From Burkholderiales bacterium (lineage in GTDB: Bacteria; Pseudomonadota; Gammaproteobacteria; Burkholderiales; Burkholderiaceae_B): 64,000 nt of DNA. Both the position numbers and the translations under genes were made by a program. The notes beneath the pieces are model-generated. The model did not search any database. It was not told where the DNA came from and saw only the letters and a program-made list of their open reading frames with translations. Position 1 is the stretch's first letter, and every line of letters starts with the position of its first letter. The stretch covers positions 1 to 64,000 of the forward strand of contig JAIXTE010000073.1 in NCBI GenBank assembly GCA_027484315.1, in the 5' to 3' direction. Positions 7,185 through 14,925 of this stretch are shown in pieces.

Positions 7185-9802
7185 GCTGACTCCAGGTGAC
7201 GCTGTAGCCGTTCTGCTGACAACAACAGCAGAATGTGCTGCGGCGTATCCTGGTAGCCCGGTTTGACAATACCCTCCACGATACTGCCCTGCTCACCGGC
7301 CATTTGCGGCAGTTTGCTCAAGCGGTCCAGCTCGATTTCTGCCATCTCTCCAAGGTCATCAATCAGGATGCCGAATTCCTCCGAAGATTTCTCGGTTTTC
7401 AACACCAACACCTGCTGACGCTCATGGTCGGTAACTGCCAGTGACGTGCCATGCAGAACACTTTGATTGTTCAACAAACCGGCCAGGTCAAACACAGCGA
7501 TGGGCTTCTCTTCGAAAATCAGATACCCGGCCATTTCAGTGCGCAATGCGGGGACAGAAGTCAGATTTTTTGTATCCACAGCGGCAAGGATCGACGCAGG
7601 CGGCAAACCATAGCCATGACCCCGAATAAAGAAGGTTGCAATGTCAATGGATGGAACACCTCTAGGCGCTTTCAGTTCCTGAGACCTGTGTTGCTGGGTA
7701 TTGCGAAGTGTGCCCGTAGTGAGCGAAACCCCCATGGACAAGGGCATGAATACCAGGGCGAGTACGCCGTTGCCCTGCCGGGAATGAACGCCCGTGTACT
7801 CTCGATAACCAGCGCTGGCACTTGCGCCAACAGCATAATAGCGGTCCCCGAATTGAATCAGATTCACGGTGGACGCCCCTTTTTGCAGGGTCAACAAAGC
7901 CGACTCAATATCTATTTTTGAACCTGCTGGAAATTCCGGACTGGTCCCTGATATGACTGCGCCATCCGATTCGACAAACAGTGCAAACGAATCCTTGGTG
8001 ATTTCACCCAACTCATTTCTGGGTAACACGTCATTGAGCATGGCTTGAAACTGGGGCTCGGAATCGAAGACCACAGCAATCCCGCCTTGCACAAACGGGC
8101 TTGAACCCAAGCCCTGTACCGCTGCCGCATACACATAAGTTGGCTTGTTGAAATACAGATTGGTGGGTGTGAAATGAGAGGTGACAAACGACTGGGAATC
8201 CTTCAGCTCTAGCGTTTCACGGACCCAGGGTTCGGTCAGCACGGTGCCCAGCAAATCGGTGCAAGCCGGGTTCGAAACCGACACAACACGCCCATGCCGA
8301 TCAAACAGAATGATGTTGCTGTAAACCGTGTAAAGCGAGTTGATGTGGCGAAGAATCTGGGTCAACTGCTCCCTTTGGGCATTGTCTTCAAAGTTGAAAT
8401 TCTCCAGTTCAAGCCGAAACTCTCGGGTCAAAGCCCACCAACGGCAATCGTTGGCGCGCTCATACAGATTGCGATCCATGATGTCGATGGCCAATGCGGC
8501 TTGGGTAGCGCAATCAAACATCAGGGAAGCAACAACTGTCTTGTACAAATTGGTGGTGGACTCGTTGAACACGTCACGGGTTTTCACACCGGTTCTGCCA
8601 ATTTCACGCAGCAACACTTTTGCAAACTCGGAGCCGCCTTTTCCTTCCTGGCGAGCCAGTCCTATGTTTCCGTTCCAGACTGACCTGTTCAACTCCTGCT
8701 GAATCAGTGCTGCCCTTTTGGGAATATTGCGCAGCTCGTCATTGAACAGCGATGCTACCTCCAGCACATCCATCAGAAAGCCTTCTGGCACAGAAGCCAG
8801 CTCGGGCGCATCGGATACATCAAAGGCATGGTTCAATGGGGCCATGGCATGGCCCACCCAACCCGGTACGCTGTACCCTTGATAAGGGTTTGATTGCCTT
8901 GTTGCAGTTAAATACTCTCGACCACCAAAGCGCATGACACCGCATTCTCCATCAGCGATAGCCTTCAACTTCGATCCCAAGGGAAATTGATAGGGATCGC
9001 TGCTGGCTATCACGCGGTGCTCGGCGTCCAGTAAAGTGATGACACTCCAGTCATCTTCAGCCACCAGGTTTTCAAAAATGCGCTTGCACTCGTCTTCAAA
9101 ACGAAAACAAAGGCAAAGCACACCCACTGGGCGCGTACCATCCGATGACATCACCTTGCAGGCATACACCAGAGGGCTGGTGCAATCGGGCAGCAACGTT
9201 GTGGGTCGAAATATTTCCACGTAGGCTTGCGTGGTAGTCAGAGCTTCCTGAACCAAGGGATCATTCACTTCAGACACCTTGTTCTGTTCATCCAGCTGGG
9301 CCAAAACTTCGCCCTGCGGCGAGAGAAGCACGATGTTGTGATACACCGAGTACTTGCTCACGTATTCGCTGAAATGTTGACGAAGCGCGTCAAGCTGTGG
9401 CGAGCCTTCATCACTTGAAGGGTTCGCCAAAGCGGCTTCCGCAAAGGCGCACACCTGCCTGTCAGTTGCCAGAAAACCAATATCGGCCGTGCGTTCAAAC
9501 AGGTTTCGCGTCAACACGTCTACAGAGATTCGGGCGTTCGAGGTCAGCGTCAAGGCGGCTTTCTTGTAATGTTCCTGCGCCAGTTGGTCGAGCAACACGC
9601 TGGCGAGATTCTGAAAATCGAACCGCATTTTCGTGATGTCAGTGCCTGCACCCAGCAACTGACCCAGCAGTGTGAGGTTGTCATACACCGCCTGAATCTC
9701 ACCCAGACTTTTTTGATCCGGATAAAGCGCGCCCATGAAACGGGAAAAATAATCGAGTGTCGGTTTCGCCTGATTGGCGCGACTGTTTCTTGCAATACGC
9801 AT
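7115..9802 (-). CDS. Soluble double-Cache sensor protein with C-terminal CheW domain
   Basis: An 895-residue protein starting at the ATG at 9802 (a TTG 36 nt upstream is also possible). It has no signal peptide or membrane segment. Residues about 98-320 and 443-690 are two copies of one sensory module. Compare RNLFERTADIGFLATDR and YSVYHNIVLLSPQGEV in copy 1 with RNLYERANDCRWWALTRE and YTVYSNIILFDRHGRV in copy 2. Both look Cache-like. Residues about 720-880 resemble CheW (VPALRTEMAGYLIFEEKPIAVFDL, then IDDLGEMAEIELDRL), the scaffold that links chemoreceptors to CheA. There is no MCP signalling helix. It may bring a cytoplasmic ligand signal to chemotaxis-type kinases. The domain calls rest on pattern recognition only. 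Confidence 0.7.
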   Translation of the reverse strand: MRIARNSRANQAKPTLDYFSRFMGALYPDQKSLGEIQAVYDNLTLLGQLLGAGTDITKMRFDFQNLASVLLDQLAQEHYKKAALTLTSNARISVDVLTRNLFERTADIGFLATDRQVCAFAEAALANPSSDEGSPQLDALRQHFSEYVSKYSVYHNIVLLSPQGEVLAQLDEQNKVSEVNDPLVQEALTTTQAYVEIFRPTTLLPDCTSPLVYACKVMSSDGTRPVGVLCLCFRFEDECKRIFENLVAEDDWSVITLLDAEHRVIASSDPYQFPLGSKLKAIADGECGVMRFGGREYLTATRQSNPYQGYSVPGWVGHAMAPLNHAFDVSDAPELASVPEGFLMDVLEVASLFNDELRNIPKRAALIQQELNRSVWNGNIGLARQEGKGGSEFAKVLLREIGRTGVKTRDVFNESTTNLYKTVVASLMFDCATQAALAIDIMDRNLYERANDCRWWALTREFRLELENFNFEDNAQREQLTQILRHINSLYTVYSNIILFDRHGRVVSVSNPACTDLLGTVLTEPWVRETLELKDSQSFVTSHFTPTNLYFNKPTYVYAAAVQGLGSSPFVQGGIAVVFDSEPQFQAMLNDVLPRNELGEITKDSFALFVESDGAVISGTSPEFPAGSKIDIESALLTLQKGASTVNLIQFGDRYYAVGASASAGYREYTGVHSRQGNGVLALVFMPLSMGVSLTTGTLRNTQQHRSQELKAPRGVPSIDIATFFIRGHGYGLPPASILAAVDTKNLTSVPALRTEMAGYLIFEEKPIAVFDLAGLLNNQSVLHGTSLAVTDHERQQVLVLKTEKSSEEFGILIDDLGEMAEIELDRLSKLPQMAGEQGSIVEGIVKPGYQDTPQHILLLLSAERLQRHLESAQRDSTTLNLGLPLRTFSSASLI

Positions 9803-9954
9803 ACTGCTTGACCTGTTCGGTTGGGTTGTCTTGGACAACTTTAGCCCGACTGGGGGAAATACAATCCAGAAAATAAACAGGTAAAAACAAATTTCAGAAA
9901 AGGTTTTTTACAAAGGGTTACTTCGAGCCACCTGCCCTTTGCACATTGTGGTGT

Positions 9955-10290
9955 TCAACGCTGATTTCCCAACAGCAAAACAGTGACATCCCCTTTCGCC
10001 TTCAGGCTTGCCCAAATCAGATAAGGAGCCAGAAACATCATGCCACCAAAAAAGGCCACAACACCCAGAAGCAAACCGCCGGGAGAAAACCGGTGCCGCC
10101 AGCTGATCCAGATTGCAGACAAGGCAAGAAAGCTCATGAAGTCCATATTGAACTGGCCTTGCCAATCCATGGCCAGGATATTGCCAAAAAATAGGGGAAT
10201 CAGATTCCAGCCATGCTCTGCACCTACCATCAGCGTGTACAAGCCGAGCAAGGCGATCACAATCACCAGGTAAGTGCGAAAAATTGCCAT
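9955..10290 (-). CDS. Small integral membrane protein of unknown function
   Basis: A 111-residue protein. I chose the ATG at 10290 because AAGGA lies 7 nt before it; the frame is open further upstream but shows no ribosome site. It has three or four hydrophobic segments: residues 3-21, a PLFFGNILAMDWQGQFNMDF re-entrant or amphipathic stretch, then two helices around 45-62 and 68-90. Topology and the LFF...QFNxDF pattern recall small DUF2834-like membrane proteins, but I do not recognise it with confidence. It ends 152 bp before the CheW gene start and follows the orphan response regulator on the same strand. Confidence 0.65.
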   Translation of the reverse strand: MAIFRTYLVIVIALLGLYTLMVGAEHGWNLIPLFFGNILAMDWQGQFNMDFMSFLALSAIWISWRHRFSPGGLLLGVVAFFGGMMFLAPYLIWASLKAKGDVTVLLLGNQR

Positions 10291-10395
10291 TGAAATATCC
10301 TTGAGGAGTGGTTGCAGGAGTTCACCGTGAGTGTAGTGGGTGATGCGCCTTGCATCTATAACCTGCGAGGTCATAGATGCCAGCCAGTGCAATAT

Positions 10396-11106
10396 TCACT
10401 CCAGTGATTCCAGGCGATATCCCAATCCACGCTGTGTGTGAATCAATGGCGACATGCCATCCAGATCGATTTTGCTTCGCAACCTGCGAATGTAAACATC
10501 CACCACATTGGTCAATGGGTCTTCATTCACACCCCACACATTCGACAGAATTCTTTCCCGGCTGAACAGTCGGCCCGGTGAACTCATCATCAATTCCACC
10601 AGCGCCAGTTCTTTGGCGGTCAGTGCAATGTCCTTTCCCGCTCGGGTCAATCGCATGCTGCCCAGATCAAGAACAAGATCAGCCACGGTCAGCTTTCTAT
10701 CCTGCGGTGGATTAATGCCCTGCACACTGCGACGGCGCAAGGCTTCAATTCTCGCCAGCAATTCATCAAAGGAGAAAGGCTTGCCAAGATAATCATCTGC
10801 GCCCATGCGCAAGCCGGCTATTCGATCGTCCACCGTGTTCAGTGCAGTCAACATCAACACCGGCAATTTGAAACTCTCCTTGCGCAATGTCTGGCACACA
10901 TCCAACCCGGAACCATCGGGCAGCATGACGTCCAGAATCACCATTGCATCCCCTGCCCCCTCCGTCACTTCGGTTTGCAGGTCTTTGGCCATGCTTAAGC
11001 CCAACTGTGCAGTGCCTGCAACCTGGGTACGATACCCTTCTGCTTTCAGCCCCCTGTCCAGGAATCCGGACACCCGGGAATCATCTTCAACGATGAGAAC
11101 TTTCAT
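10396..11106 (-). CDS. OmpR-family response regulator (orphan, paralogue of the one at 14206)
   Basis: A 236-residue protein. The receiver domain (1-120) has the acidic pair in VEDD and the phospho-acceptor Asp59, about eight residues later than usual because of an inserted loop. Thr and Lys of the active site are in LTAL and GKPF. The winged-helix DNA-binding domain (140-236) ends in PLIHTQRGLGYRLE. Both the inserted loop and the recognition region are shared almost residue for residue with the regulator at 14206. No histidine kinase is adjacent, so the kinase at 14922 or a distant one may serve it. It is divergent from the DUF2490 gene, whose promoter has a repeat array matching three others in this region. 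Confidence 0.95.
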   Translation of the reverse strand: MKVLIVEDDSRVSGFLDRGLKAEGYRTQVAGTAQLGLSMAKDLQTEVTEGAGDAMVILDVMLPDGSGLDVCQTLRKESFKLPVLMLTALNTVDDRIAGLRMGADDYLGKPFSFDELLARIEALRRRSVQGINPPQDRKLTVADLVLDLGSMRLTRAGKDIALTAKELALVELMMSSPGRLFSRERILSNVWGVNEDPLTNVVDVYIRRLRSKIDLDGMSPLIHTQRGLGYRLESLE

Positions 11107-11197
11107 ACTGCCTCCTGCTCGAGATCGTTTCGATCTGCCTTTGTCTGTGGGGGAATCCTATCTCTTTGACCCACCTTGCAATTGCATTTCTCCCGCC

Positions 11198-11235
11198 TTC
11201 ATGTGTTGTTCATTTTCTGACTTTGATTCATTCAT
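11198..11235 (+). promoter_or_regulatory. Response-regulator site A: TTCAT-N6-TTCAT-N17-TTCAT
   Basis: TTCAT occurs at 11198, 11209 and 11231, i.e. steps of 11 and 22 bp, between the orphan regulator gene and the DUF2490 gene. Direct repeats one helical turn apart are the usual target of OmpR/PhoB-family dimers. The same 11/22 layout occurs at sites B, C and D. Confidence 0.55.
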
Positions 11236-11314
11236 CGAATTGCACGCTTTCAGTTCAAAACACAGGCGCAACATGGGTCTTCGATGTTTTTCAAACCCAC
11301 AACAGGAGTCAACA

Positions 11315-12007
11315 ATGCACTTGTTTTTCAAACCCAGAACAGTCGCTCGAGTCTTGGCGATGAGCCTCGCTGCGACATCTTTTTCAGCCACGGCCGCTGA
11401 TGAAGATGTCAGGCTTTGGACCTCGCTGGTCATGGACGGTGAGCTGACAGAAAAAACGCGATGGACAGCAGAAATTCAACCCCGCTTCAGAGACAGTGCG
11501 AAGGAGTTCGACCAGTTGATTGTCCGGCCCTCTGTCAGCTATGCACTCAGCAAACAGTCTTCCGTCGCACTGGGTTATGCCTATGTGGAAACAGAAACAG
11601 CACTGCGCACCAGCAAGGAAGATCGACTGTGGCAACAATTCAGTTATCAATCCAAGTGGAACGACTTCAGCTGGAGTAGTAGAACCCGACTGGAGCAACG
11701 CGACCTGGATATTTCCGATGACACGTCTCATCGCCTTCGACAAATGTTCCGCGCAAGTCATCCACTTGCAGCGGAATCCAAGTGGCATGCACTGGGCTGG
11801 AATGAGTTGTTCATCAACTTGAATGACACAAATTGGGCCGGAAACAGTGGCATCAACCAGAATCGCGCTTTTGCGGGAGTCATGTGGCGTTACAACACCA
11901 AGTCACGCCTCGAGGTGGGTTACCTGAACCAGACAATCAACATTGGTGGCAATCGTGAAAACCAGATGAACCATGTACTGTCCAGCACATGGTTCATCGG
12001 TTTTTAA
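11315..12007 (+). CDS. DUF2490 outer-membrane beta-barrel protein
   Basis: A 230-residue protein. I chose the ATG at 11315 because AGGAG lies at 11304-11308; the frame upstream only shadows the divergent regulator. Residues 1-28 are a signal peptide ending ATA-A. The mature part alternates polar and hydrophobic residues with many Trp and Tyr, and ends in Phe (STWFIGF), as outer-membrane barrels do. The pattern RLWTSLVMDGELTEKTRWTAEIQPRFRD, followed by SxRTRLEQR and a GYLNQ strand, is that of the DUF2490 family, whose function is unknown. Site A lies 80 bp before its start. The nearby regulators 10396 and 14206 probably control it. Confidence 0.8.
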   Translation: MHLFFKPRTVARVLAMSLAATSFSATAADEDVRLWTSLVMDGELTEKTRWTAEIQPRFRDSAKEFDQLIVRPSVSYALSKQSSVALGYAYVETETALRTSKEDRLWQQFSYQSKWNDFSWSSRTRLEQRDLDISDDTSHRLRQMFRASHPLAAESKWHALGWNELFINLNDTNWAGNSGINQNRAFAGVMWRYNTKSRLEVGYLNQTINIGGNRENQMNHVLSSTWFIGF

Positions 12008-12024
12008 GGAGAGTTTTTCGCCGA

Positions 12025-12456
12025 TCAACGCACCGTGATTACATCACGGTGCATGGGTGCCAGCAGGGCCAGAATGTCCGTTTGCAAGTCAAACGGAACA
12101 CCCTTCGCATTCATGCTGGCCACCAGCACTTCCACCAGTGCATTGAAATGCGCCTTGGTGATGGTCATTCCCGCGTGAGCCGCTTTCATGTCCAGGCCGA
12201 CGTACTTGCAAGGCCCACCCGTGGCTTCGCACACTTGGTCAGTCAACTGGGAAGCCAGGCGATTGGCATCCGTATTCTGAAACTGATCACCAATTCTGGG
12301 GTCCTCTTTCACTCGCGCAACAAAGTCATCCATCACGGTACGAATGCTTTCCTTGCCACCGAGCTGATCATACAGACTGCCCGAATTGGCTGAAACCATT
12401 CCGCTGCTCAGTGCCATGCCCAATGCGAGCGCAAAACCCATGAACTTTTTTCTCAT
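12025..12456 (-). CDS. Exported group 1 truncated haemoglobin
   Basis: A 143-residue protein. Residues 1-23 are a clear signal peptide (MRKKF, hydrophobic core, MVSA). The rest is a truncated haemoglobin: SLYDQLGGKESIRTVMDDF at the start and the haem-binding helix region with DMKAAHAGMTIT, whose His is the probable proximal ligand, followed by HFNALVEVL. Truncated haemoglobins bind O2 or NO. Most are cytoplasmic, so export to the periplasm is notable. It is the last gene of a three-gene operon, 14 bp after the DUF3034 gene. Expression probably comes from the promoter near site B. Confidence 0.88.
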   Translation of the reverse strand: MRKKFMGFALALGMALSSGMVSANSGSLYDQLGGKESIRTVMDDFVARVKEDPRIGDQFQNTDANRLASQLTDQVCEATGGPCKYVGLDMKAAHAGMTITKAHFNALVEVLVASMNAKGVPFDLQTDILALLAPMHRDVITVR

Positions 12457-12470
12457 GATTCAACTCCTGA

Positions 12471-13406
12471 TTAAAACGCAAACTGTGCAGACAGATAAAC
12501 ACCGGTTTGATCACGGCCGTTGGTGAAGCCTGGAACAATTCGCCCTAGGTCCACGTAAGCAGCGGTCAACGACACATTCTTTGTCGGTGCCCAAGCCACG
12601 AATACATCCATCCAGTCGTCAGAGGCCAAACCGTTGCCCAAGCCCGCGGCGCGGCCTGCCGCTTCCAGCTTGTTGGGCATGAAACGGTATTCCGCACCAA
12701 CTGCAAGGTTGTCTTTCAACAACTTGGCCACGGAGAACTCTGGCATCAATTCATAGTCGGTGTCATTTCCGCCCAAGCGGGAACCGAATCCCAAGAAGCC
12801 GTTCTGGTTGGCCTTGGTGGCACGCAAGGTACCGTTGACCAATACGCCCTGCTTGAGGAACAGCTTGGTGGCGGATATGTAGGCGTCAGTGCCACTGTCT
12901 TCAGCACCCAAGGCATTGAGAGTTGGCTCAAGTCCGGCGGCATCCAGCGTTTTGTGCTGCAGCCCCACGGATACCTGGGGCATCCACGTGTCGGAATCAA
13001 GAATGGCGTCACCAAACAATTTGTATTTCACACCAACGATAGTTTGCTCAAGGTCCAGGCCCGGCAAACCAAGTGCTGTTCCGGTAATGCCCGTGTCCAA
13101 GGTTTGACTCCCGAGCGAAAACTCGATCCGCTCGTCCCAGGCAAAGGTCAAACCTTGCGTATCAACCGTGTAGTCATCAGTGCGAGCCTGTGTGATGTTT
13201 GCGGCAATACCCCACTCGTTTTCCGTGGCTTGCGTACCGATCACCGCCCAAGGGGTCAAACCACCGCCTGCAGAGCCTTCAATGGTGCTGACACCGCCGG
13301 TCAACACCAGCTTGCCTGTGCCCGCCAACACGGGCGCGGACAACAAACTACCCATCAATAAAATACCAGCGGCAATCGGTTTATTGGATTTCTTCAAATG
13401 CTTCAT
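12471..13406 (-). CDS. DUF3034 family outer-membrane protein
   Basis: A 311-residue protein starting at the ATG at 13406, with AGGTGA upstream; a start 15 nt earlier is less likely. Residues 1-28 are a signal peptide. Mature residues begin GTGKLVLTGGVSTIEGSAGGGLTPWAVIG, which I recognise as the DUF3034 signature, and the protein ends in a barrel-type strand with terminal Phe (GVYLSAQFAF). It probably forms an outer-membrane beta-barrel of unknown substrate. It is the middle gene of an operon with the 191-residue secreted protein and the exported haemoglobin. A stable hairpin lies just upstream at 13436-13462. Confidence 0.85.
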   Translation of the reverse strand: MKHLKKSNKPIAAGILLMGSLLSAPVLAGTGKLVLTGGVSTIEGSAGGGLTPWAVIGTQATENEWGIAANITQARTDDYTVDTQGLTFAWDERIEFSLGSQTLDTGITGTALGLPGLDLEQTIVGVKYKLFGDAILDSDTWMPQVSVGLQHKTLDAAGLEPTLNALGAEDSGTDAYISATKLFLKQGVLVNGTLRATKANQNGFLGFGSRLGGNDTDYELMPEFSVAKLLKDNLAVGAEYRFMPNKLEAAGRAAGLGNGLASDDWMDVFVAWAPTKNVSLTAAYVDLGRIVPGFTNGRDQTGVYLSAQFAF

Positions 13407-13435
13407 GTATTCACCTGCCATGCAAATGGAAAGAC

Positions 13436-13462
13436 GGGGTTGACGCCAGAAGGCGCAACCCC
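13436..13462 (-). other. Intercistronic stem-loop
   Basis: GGGGTTGACGCC and GGCGCAACCCC form a long stem with one bulge around an AGAA loop, between the 191-aa gene and the DUF3034 gene. There is no T tract on either side, so it is more likely an mRNA-stability or processing element than a terminator. Confidence 0.5.
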
Positions 13463-13469
13463 CACAAAA

Positions 13470-14045
13470 TTACTTGGGGCTGTAGGGCAAAGAAGAATGG
13501 TGCAAAACAATGCGCAGATTGCCTTCATCGTCTTTCACATAACCCCAGGTCTTGTCCACGGTGGTGACTTTTCCATTTTTATCGGTGATGCTGACATTGC
13601 CCATGGACAAGGCTGTGTTGCCATGGAGATGAATTCCAGTGTTCTTGACGTCAACCTTTCTCCAACCTTTGAGGGCAAAACCAGAGTCACTCGCATAGTT
13701 TTTATCACCGCCCACAAAGTAAGCCAGTGCGCCTTCTTTCGTTGTCCGGAAGGTTTGTGGAGCCACAGTCAAAGTGGGCTTGAACAGCACGGGGCCCAGG
13801 TTGTAACCATACGCCGCATCCAGAACCGCATTGGCAGTCTGCTTGGCCTTTTCAAAGCCACCTTTTTCAAAATCCTGGGAAATCTGCACCAGTGCATTGC
13901 CCCAGGCTTGCTGGGCTGCCAATACCTCTGCTTCAGTCACATTGGTGCTGACGACCGGCGCAGAATTCTTGGCCATGACGGCACTACTCAGGCCCATCAA
14001 TACCGCTGCGGTCACTGTGGTTTTGTAGAAAGACAATGTATTCAT
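13470..14045 (-). CDS. Secreted protein of unknown function (family often mislabelled phosphoribosyl-AMP cyclohydrolase)
   Basis: A 191-residue protein. AGGAG sits 7 nt before the ATG at 14045 but only 1 nt before an ATG at 14051, so I chose 14045. A signal peptide (1-25) ends VMA. The mature part begins with a helical AxxAWGNALVQIS segment and continues with FRTTKEGALAYFVGGDKNY, GFALKGWRKV and WGYVKDDEGNLRIVLHHSSLPY. This resembles a SnoaL/NTF2-like fold. I know the pattern from proteins databased as phosphoribosyl-AMP cyclohydrolase, but it lacks that enzyme's features and is exported. It is the first gene of the operon with DUF3034 and truncated haemoglobin, with site B upstream. Confidence 0.7.
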   Translation of the reverse strand: MNTLSFYKTTVTAAVLMGLSSAVMAKNSAPVVSTNVTEAEVLAAQQAWGNALVQISQDFEKGGFEKAKQTANAVLDAAYGYNLGPVLFKPTLTVAPQTFRTTKEGALAYFVGGDKNYASDSGFALKGWRKVDVKNTGIHLHGNTALSMGNVSITDKNGKVTTVDKTWGYVKDDEGNLRIVLHHSSLPYSPK

Positions 14046-14164
14046 GTTCATACTCCTTGCTTGGTTGGAAAACCCCTTGTGTGCCAGGGGTCGATCGCCG
14101 TGCAGCATGTTGTTCGCACACGAAAATCATCTCAAGACAAGCTGAAGCGGAGGTAAGCAATGCA

Positions 14165-14202
14165 ATGAACTTCCCCGGCAGGGAATATGAACAGAAGATG
14201 AA
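14165..14202 (-). promoter_or_regulatory. Response-regulator site B: TTCAT-N6-TTCAT-N17-TTCAT
   Basis: On the minus strand TTCAT occurs at 14202-14198, 14191-14187 and 14169-14165, the same 11/22 bp steps as site A. The first two boxes lie in TTCATCTTCTGTTCAT, a 16-mer identical to one in site C. It faces the 191-aa/DUF3034/haemoglobin operon, whose start is 120 bp downstream. Confidence 0.55.
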
Positions 14203-14205
14203 TGA

Positions 14206-14925
14206 TTAAGTGGATTTGGGAGACACGGCCTCCAGCCGGTACCCGAGCCCACGCTGGGTATGAATCAGCGGGGTGAACCCTTCAAGATCAATCTTGTTTC
14301 GCAGGCGTCTGATGTAGACGTCTACCACGTTGGTCAAGGGGTCTTCATTGACCCCCCAAACATTGGCAAGTATTCGCTCGCGACTGAACAATCTGCCAGG
14401 GGCCGACATCAACAGCTCGAGCAAGGCCAATTCCTTCGCGGTTAGCTCAATGGGCTGGCCTGCGCGCGTCACCCGCATTTTTTCCAGGTCCATTTCCAGG
14501 TCGTCGACAGACAACAAGGACTTCGCTTCCAGACGGGGCTGGATACTGCGACGCGCCAGTACCTCAATACGCGCCAATACTTCCTCAAAAGCAAATGGCT
14601 TGGGCAAGTAGTCGTCTGCACCCAGCCGCAAACCGTTCACCCGGTCTTCCAGGCTGCTTAAAGCCGTCAACATCAGGATGGGAATATGCACACCACCGCT
14701 GCGCAAAGTCTGGCACACGGTGAAGCCATTTTGATCGGGCAACATGACGTCAAGAAGAATGACCGCCTTGTCGCTTGCGGTGCTGATCTGATCCATCATC
14801 GAACGGGCCAGTGCAATACCTTCCCCGCCTGTTTTTGCCCATTGAACCCGATAGCCTTCCGCCTTCAGCCCCCGCTCCAGAAAGCTTCCAACGCGCGCAT
14901 CGTCTTCAATGATCAAAATATTCAT
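14206..14925 (-). CDS. OmpR-family response regulator
   Basis: A 239-residue protein: receiver domain with IEDD and phospho-acceptor Asp59, then a winged-helix DNA-binding domain from about 135. From LFSRERIL to GLGYRLE it differs from the orphan regulator at 10396 at only a few positions, so both should bind the same sequence. It overlaps the kinase gene by 4 bp (ATGA), which makes the two a cognate pair. Probable targets are the TTNAT arrays at 11198, 14165, 16642 and 16907, all within this locus. Confidence 0.95.
   Translation of the reverse strand: MNILIIEDDARVGSFLERGLKAEGYRVQWAKTGGEGIALARSMMDQISTASDKAVILLDVMLPDQNGFTVCQTLRSGGVHIPILMLTALSSLEDRVNGLRLGADDYLPKPFAFEEVLARIEVLARRSIQPRLEAKSLLSVDDLEMDLEKMRVTRAGQPIELTAKELALLELLMSAPGRLFSRERILANVWGVNEDPLTNVVDVYIRRLRNKIDLEGFTPLIHTQRGLGYRLEAVSPKST

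Noticed and set aside
10805-11314. Upstream extension of the DUF2490 gene
   Set aside because: It is antisense to the response regulator; AGGAG and a signal peptide place the start at 11315.
13470-14045. Name phosphoribosyl-AMP cyclohydrolase for the 191-aa protein
   Set aside because: The protein is exported and lacks the HisI zinc/Cys motifs; the label is probably an inherited mistake.
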